Positions 60,514 through 64,000 of a DNA stretch of 64,000 bases are shown here, piece by piece. The stretch is taken from NCBI GenBank assembly GCA_008973525.1, contig WACJ01000113.1, forward strand, positions 310,001 through 374,000, given 5' to 3'. Each line of letters opens with the position of its first letter. Position 1 is the first letter of the stretch. The notes beneath the pieces are model-generated. The model was not told where the DNA came from and made no database searches. It saw only the letters and a list, made by a program, of their open reading frames with translations. A program made the position numbers and the translations under genes. This DNA comes from Stenopsyche tienmushanensis (taxonomy: Eukaryota > Arthropoda > Insecta > Trichoptera > Stenopsychidae).

Positions 60514-61535
60514 GCATAATTTAATATATGTTATTTTTATTCCTTATATCCATAGAGATTTCCTGATTAAAATTATAAGCTCACAAATTTGTAATACGAT
60601 AATTGTAATTTGCAATACGTATATTTCAAATCATATTTATAATATTCGGACTTATCCGCAAACTATTATGTCTTCAAAAAATCTAGCATTTCCTTATTCT
60701 TAATAGTTAAAAATATATTACTTCATTTTATAGCATTTCAAATCTAGTTTTATTAAAAATTAAGAAATATTAACAAACATGCACCATGTATTGTAAATAT
60801 TATTTTGTAAAGTTAAGTATTAGCATCGTGACCTTACAAAATATATAAATTTGTATTATTGCATATTGTTTACTACTTTTTACAATTTTAATTATTTCTA
60901 GTTGATACAAAAAAAAAATCGGAGAAAAAGAAAAATATTTTGAAATCAAAGAGCTTTAAAACATTTCTAAGATCGCTTGATATTAATGAATCAATATTTA
61001 GAAATCCTTGCAAAAATACATGCATATCGATTTAAAATATTTTTTAGAGCATGACATGTGTGAACGATGGAATCTTATAAGTTATTGCTTTATCATTCCG
61101 TATCACAATATATCTTTAAGTATAAGAGCCTAACTCCGTCACAAGTTTGACTGTTGAAAATGGTATTCCACCCGTTTCTCAACTTAAGTTCAGACGCTAT
61201 AAGTTATCTTGATTCAAAATAAGTTTCTATTGACTTACAGATATTCTACAGTGACACAGCTAACTGAGTGAATTTTGGAAACTATTTACTTTGTCTAATG
61301 ACAGCTTAGCACTACCATCTTTGAGTTTTGTTTGTTGAATCGATGCAACACGCAGAGCGATTTAAATTGCTCTGTATTTTGCATTTTTTGCTCGATCGTT
61401 TTGCTGGATTTTTTTTGTTCGAAGCCAGTAAAAAGTAAACGAAGTGAAATGTGGTGACTTGACATGTCTTTGATCAATGAAATACTTGTCAACTTAAAGA
61501 AAATCACGAGCTTTCCTATGGAAAAAATAGAGAGC

Positions 61536-61580
61536 TTTTCCGCGTGTCGGGGCACTCGCATCCTTTCGGCCCGCGGAAAA
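61536..61580. repeat. GC-cored stem-loop
   Basis: TTTTCCGCG (61536-61544) and CGCGGAAAA (61572-61580) are perfect 9-bp inverted arms around a 27-nt loop, inside one of the few GC-balanced islands of this end of the window. Confidence 0.45.
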
Positions 61581-62837
61581 TTGCAAACGTCGTGGAAACT
61601 CCTTCGTTAGATCCAATCGAACAGTGAAGCAGGAATGTCAAAGTTCCCCCACGACCTCGAAAGCACAAAAGGAATAAGATTTCTTTGATCTGTCTATGTC
61701 TTCGGGAAGCACGATTTTTTTTTCTATTCCCAATCGTTTGTGCGTTGACCTGTCTTATTGTCTTACAACCCTTTCATAGAATCCACTGCGATATTGCCTC
61801 GTCGGGCCCTTTCGGTGCCATTTCACGCGCACATTCAAACAACCGCACATAATCGCTTCTTTGAAAATATTTGTTCTTTAAAATCGGACGAAATACTCGA
61901 GTAGATCCGAATTTGGTCCCTTATGCTTGTAAAGCTCGAATCCGAAGCTGAAGGGTGTCGAAAATCTAGCAGACTGAAAAACCCTTTTATCACGCGTAAA
62001 GCTCCACTTGGTATTGAGTTGCTCATTGAACATGCCCCATCTTAAGCTTTTATAAGTTTAATTTGGTGTATGTCATTGAAGAAGTATTCTACTTAATCCT
62101 TTTGTCAGTTAAAGCCACAAACTCATCGAAATGTCTCTTTTATTCGCCGTTAAGAATGCTCGAACAACTTGTAAAAGTCGATGCTTTCATATTTATTACT
62201 TAACCGGAATATATTTTGGAATAATCTCAGATGACATTTTATTTTTTGAAATAATATAAAAGCATAAATTTTATATATTTTCATCTCAACAATTTATGTG
62301 ATTTTCCTTCAGTTTCTTCCTTGTCAGCTTCCTGATTTGATTCCAAAACCGCCCGGGAATAACGCCTATTTGCTTTTTTTTCCCTTTTATATTATCTTTG
62401 ATTACGCATGTCGATTATTTTGTTTATAATTCGTAAAAGCCATATATAATACGAGGATAGCCCAGAAGTACCCAACTTGACGTATAAATGTCGGTTGTTG
62501 TTTAAAAAATTACTATGGTAGAAGATACCTACCTTATAAAACTTAATTATAAGATGCGAGTGGAAAGGGTTAATAGTAAATAATAAAATAATAAGGATAT
62601 AAATAAATGGATGGTGTAGTTCTATCCTTAATCTTAACATCCAATGTGGGTGCTCCATTTCTGGGTACTGTTGTCTACGTTTATTTATTTTTAGACAATA
62701 AGACTGGTAGGTGAGTTTAATTTACCTGTCATAATTCAGCACATCCCACTCAACCATTTTACAGATGTGCATTCAGTCCAGTAGTAAATTGAGTAAACGT
62801 GCTAGCTGAGACTGTCTTATTACGGTATTATTACCTT

Positions 62838-62873
62838 CACTGTCATATTATACGCTACCATATTATGACAGTG
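62838..62873. repeat. Compact 36-nt hairpin
   Basis: CACTGTCATA (62838-62847) and TATGACAGTG (62864-62873) pair perfectly. After one T/T mismatch, three further pairs (TAT/ATA) continue to an 8-nt loop. It is too short for a usual microRNA precursor; a dimeric protein site or a small foldback repeat is possible. Confidence 0.45.
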
Positions 62874-63192
62874 CAGAAATCTATATCTACACTACACCAT
62901 TTTGGAAACCATTAACATGCATATTATGTGCTGACCACGCTTGCAAAGGGACATATTGCAATACATCAATGCTCCATGTACTTAAGAGGTTGAGAGGGAA
63001 CCAAAATGAACATTTTGACATGTATGTATTTATTTTCTAATTAAAATACGTTTGTACCAAAATCATCTGGCAAATATCATCAAAGTGCTAATAAACCACT
63101 GACAACGTTCATCAACTTCGACGAATGCGTTCCACGTCAGTGTGTTCGTTTCGAGAAAGATTGATGCCGAATATTAGGAGAGACGCTCGAAC

Positions 63193-63390
63193 ATGATTTT
63201 ACTCCTATGTATTATATATCTCAAAGTGATTTTCAGTGTTACGGATTCGAGTCGAAAATATCATGCCAAACAAAAGATTTCATTTCAAAACGATATATTT
63301 AGGAGACATTGCATTTCGTTCTTATTTACTTTCACTTACGGACTGAGGGAATACCAAATACAACTCTTTTCCCAAAAAAATGTTGAATAA
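63193..63390 (+). CDS. Possible short secreted peptide, unrecognised
   Basis: A 65-codon ATG frame starting MILLLCIIYLKVIFSVTDSS, which resembles a signal peptide. The basic remainder has one Cys and no recognisable fold. No splice or promoter evidence is visible. In AT-rich DNA such hydrophobic frames arise by chance, so confidence is low. Confidence 0.12.
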   Translation: MILLLCIIYLKVIFSVTDSSRKYHAKQKISFQNDIFRRHCISFLFTFTYGLREYQIQLFSQKNVE

Positions 63391-64000
63391 AGCACATCAA
63401 TCCGCAAAATTTCTTCATGAGAGAGAAATATATATCTGATGTGGATTTAACACAAATCGTATTTTTACAGACTTGAATAATATTTTTTCTTTGTATTAAC
63501 TAACGATAAGGTCGCATCGAACAAAAGATATAACCTTTTCAACTGAAATATTCCACAAAAGTTTGTTTAATTATAACTATCGTTAATTCATATTTGTTAA
63601 ACGCTAAATAGCAATTTGTATACATTCATCTGATCAATTATTATTTTAAAACAATAGTCTTGATATCACAATTGACTGTCACATTGCAAATGCCAAATCC
63701 CTAAAATTTCACATTCGCATTATTATTTTATTAAATTCCAACTTATGTTATGTTATGAAATCAAATTACCTTCCCATTCAGTTTTCTGATTTTATTGGAT
63801 ATTTGAATTGTCTTTTTTCGCCTTAATATCATAAATGGAGTATTATATCGTATCCCTTTATTAAATTTTGCCATGTTCGATTGTGCAATATAATGTTAAA
63901 AAAAATGTATACGCGTTCTGTTCGATTTCAACATCGAAATTGAGAAAGTGGGTGGGGTGGTATATCTTGTATTATCTATTGTTATGTCATCCATTCCCAG

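Larger units (their letters stand above)
56796..64000. other. Intergenic to window end
   Basis: Mostly AT-rich. The 113-codon plus-strand frame at 57320-57661 and the 94-codon frame at 60419-60703 resemble no family; the latter runs through the TA microsatellite. A balanced island at about 61500-61990 contains a GC-rich dyad. A neat hairpin lies at 62838-62873. A hydrophobic-leader frame at 63193-63390 is noted separately. No host gene recognised. Confidence 0.4.

Noticed and set aside
61911..61925. 15-nt match to the core of miR-10 (GTAGATCCGAATTTG)
   Set aside because: The 5' bases differ and no complementary arm (CAAATTCGG-type) lies within hairpin distance on either side, so no precursor can form. 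Probably coincidence.

Overview
This is an AT-rich, gene-poor stretch of animal nuclear DNA, most likely from an insect. The evidence is the transposon content: R1-clade and jockey-clade non-LTR retrotransposons, mariner elements with DD34D-type transposase remains, a pogo/Tigger element and a Buster/ZBED-type hAT fossil. CpG is not obviously depleted. I found no multi-exon host gene, rRNA, functional tRNA, CRISPR array or bacterial-type operon. Species and chromosome position cannot be told from the sequence.

Layout: 1-8.2 kb is single-copy-looking AT-rich DNA with a SINE-like repeat (5.3 kb) and islands of more balanced composition. 8.26-9.44 kb is a decayed mariner on the minus strand. 11.74-12.47 kb is a 5'-truncated jockey LINE with a 15-bp target-site duplication. 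12.5-26.7 kb is intergenic, with two more SINE-like copies. A strong hairpin lies at 26.69 kb and a short signal-peptide-like reading frame at 26.97 kb. 33.4-35.4 kb is a transposon cluster: a hAT BED-finger fossil, then a pogo/Tigger element with both ends, carrying a jockey reverse-transcriptase fragment inside it. 37.1-37.6 kb is the C-terminal part of a second mariner lineage. 41.5-42.3 kb may hold an unrecognised decayed element. 45.4 kb has a tRNA-like relic. 48.72-51.71 kb is the best-preserved feature: a GC-rich, 5'-truncated R1-clade element on the minus strand with an uninterrupted reverse-transcriptase frame and a perfect 12-bp target-site duplication. 53.36-54.16 kb is a second copy of the first mariner family, on the plus strand. 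54.6 and 56.5 kb carry further SINE-like copies, and the rest is AT-rich intergenic DNA with a TA microsatellite and several stem-loops.

The mobile elements show several ages of insertion: old mariner, hAT and Tigger copies full of stops, a moderately young jockey fragment, and a young R1 fragment. The islands of balanced composition between them could be regulatory DNA of a distant gene, but that is inference without a comparative alignment. The most unusual observation is that the R1-clade element ends, in its own coding sense, in a homopolymer of T rather than A. Next is an unexplained hairpin of about 72 nt with pre-microRNA-like geometry.
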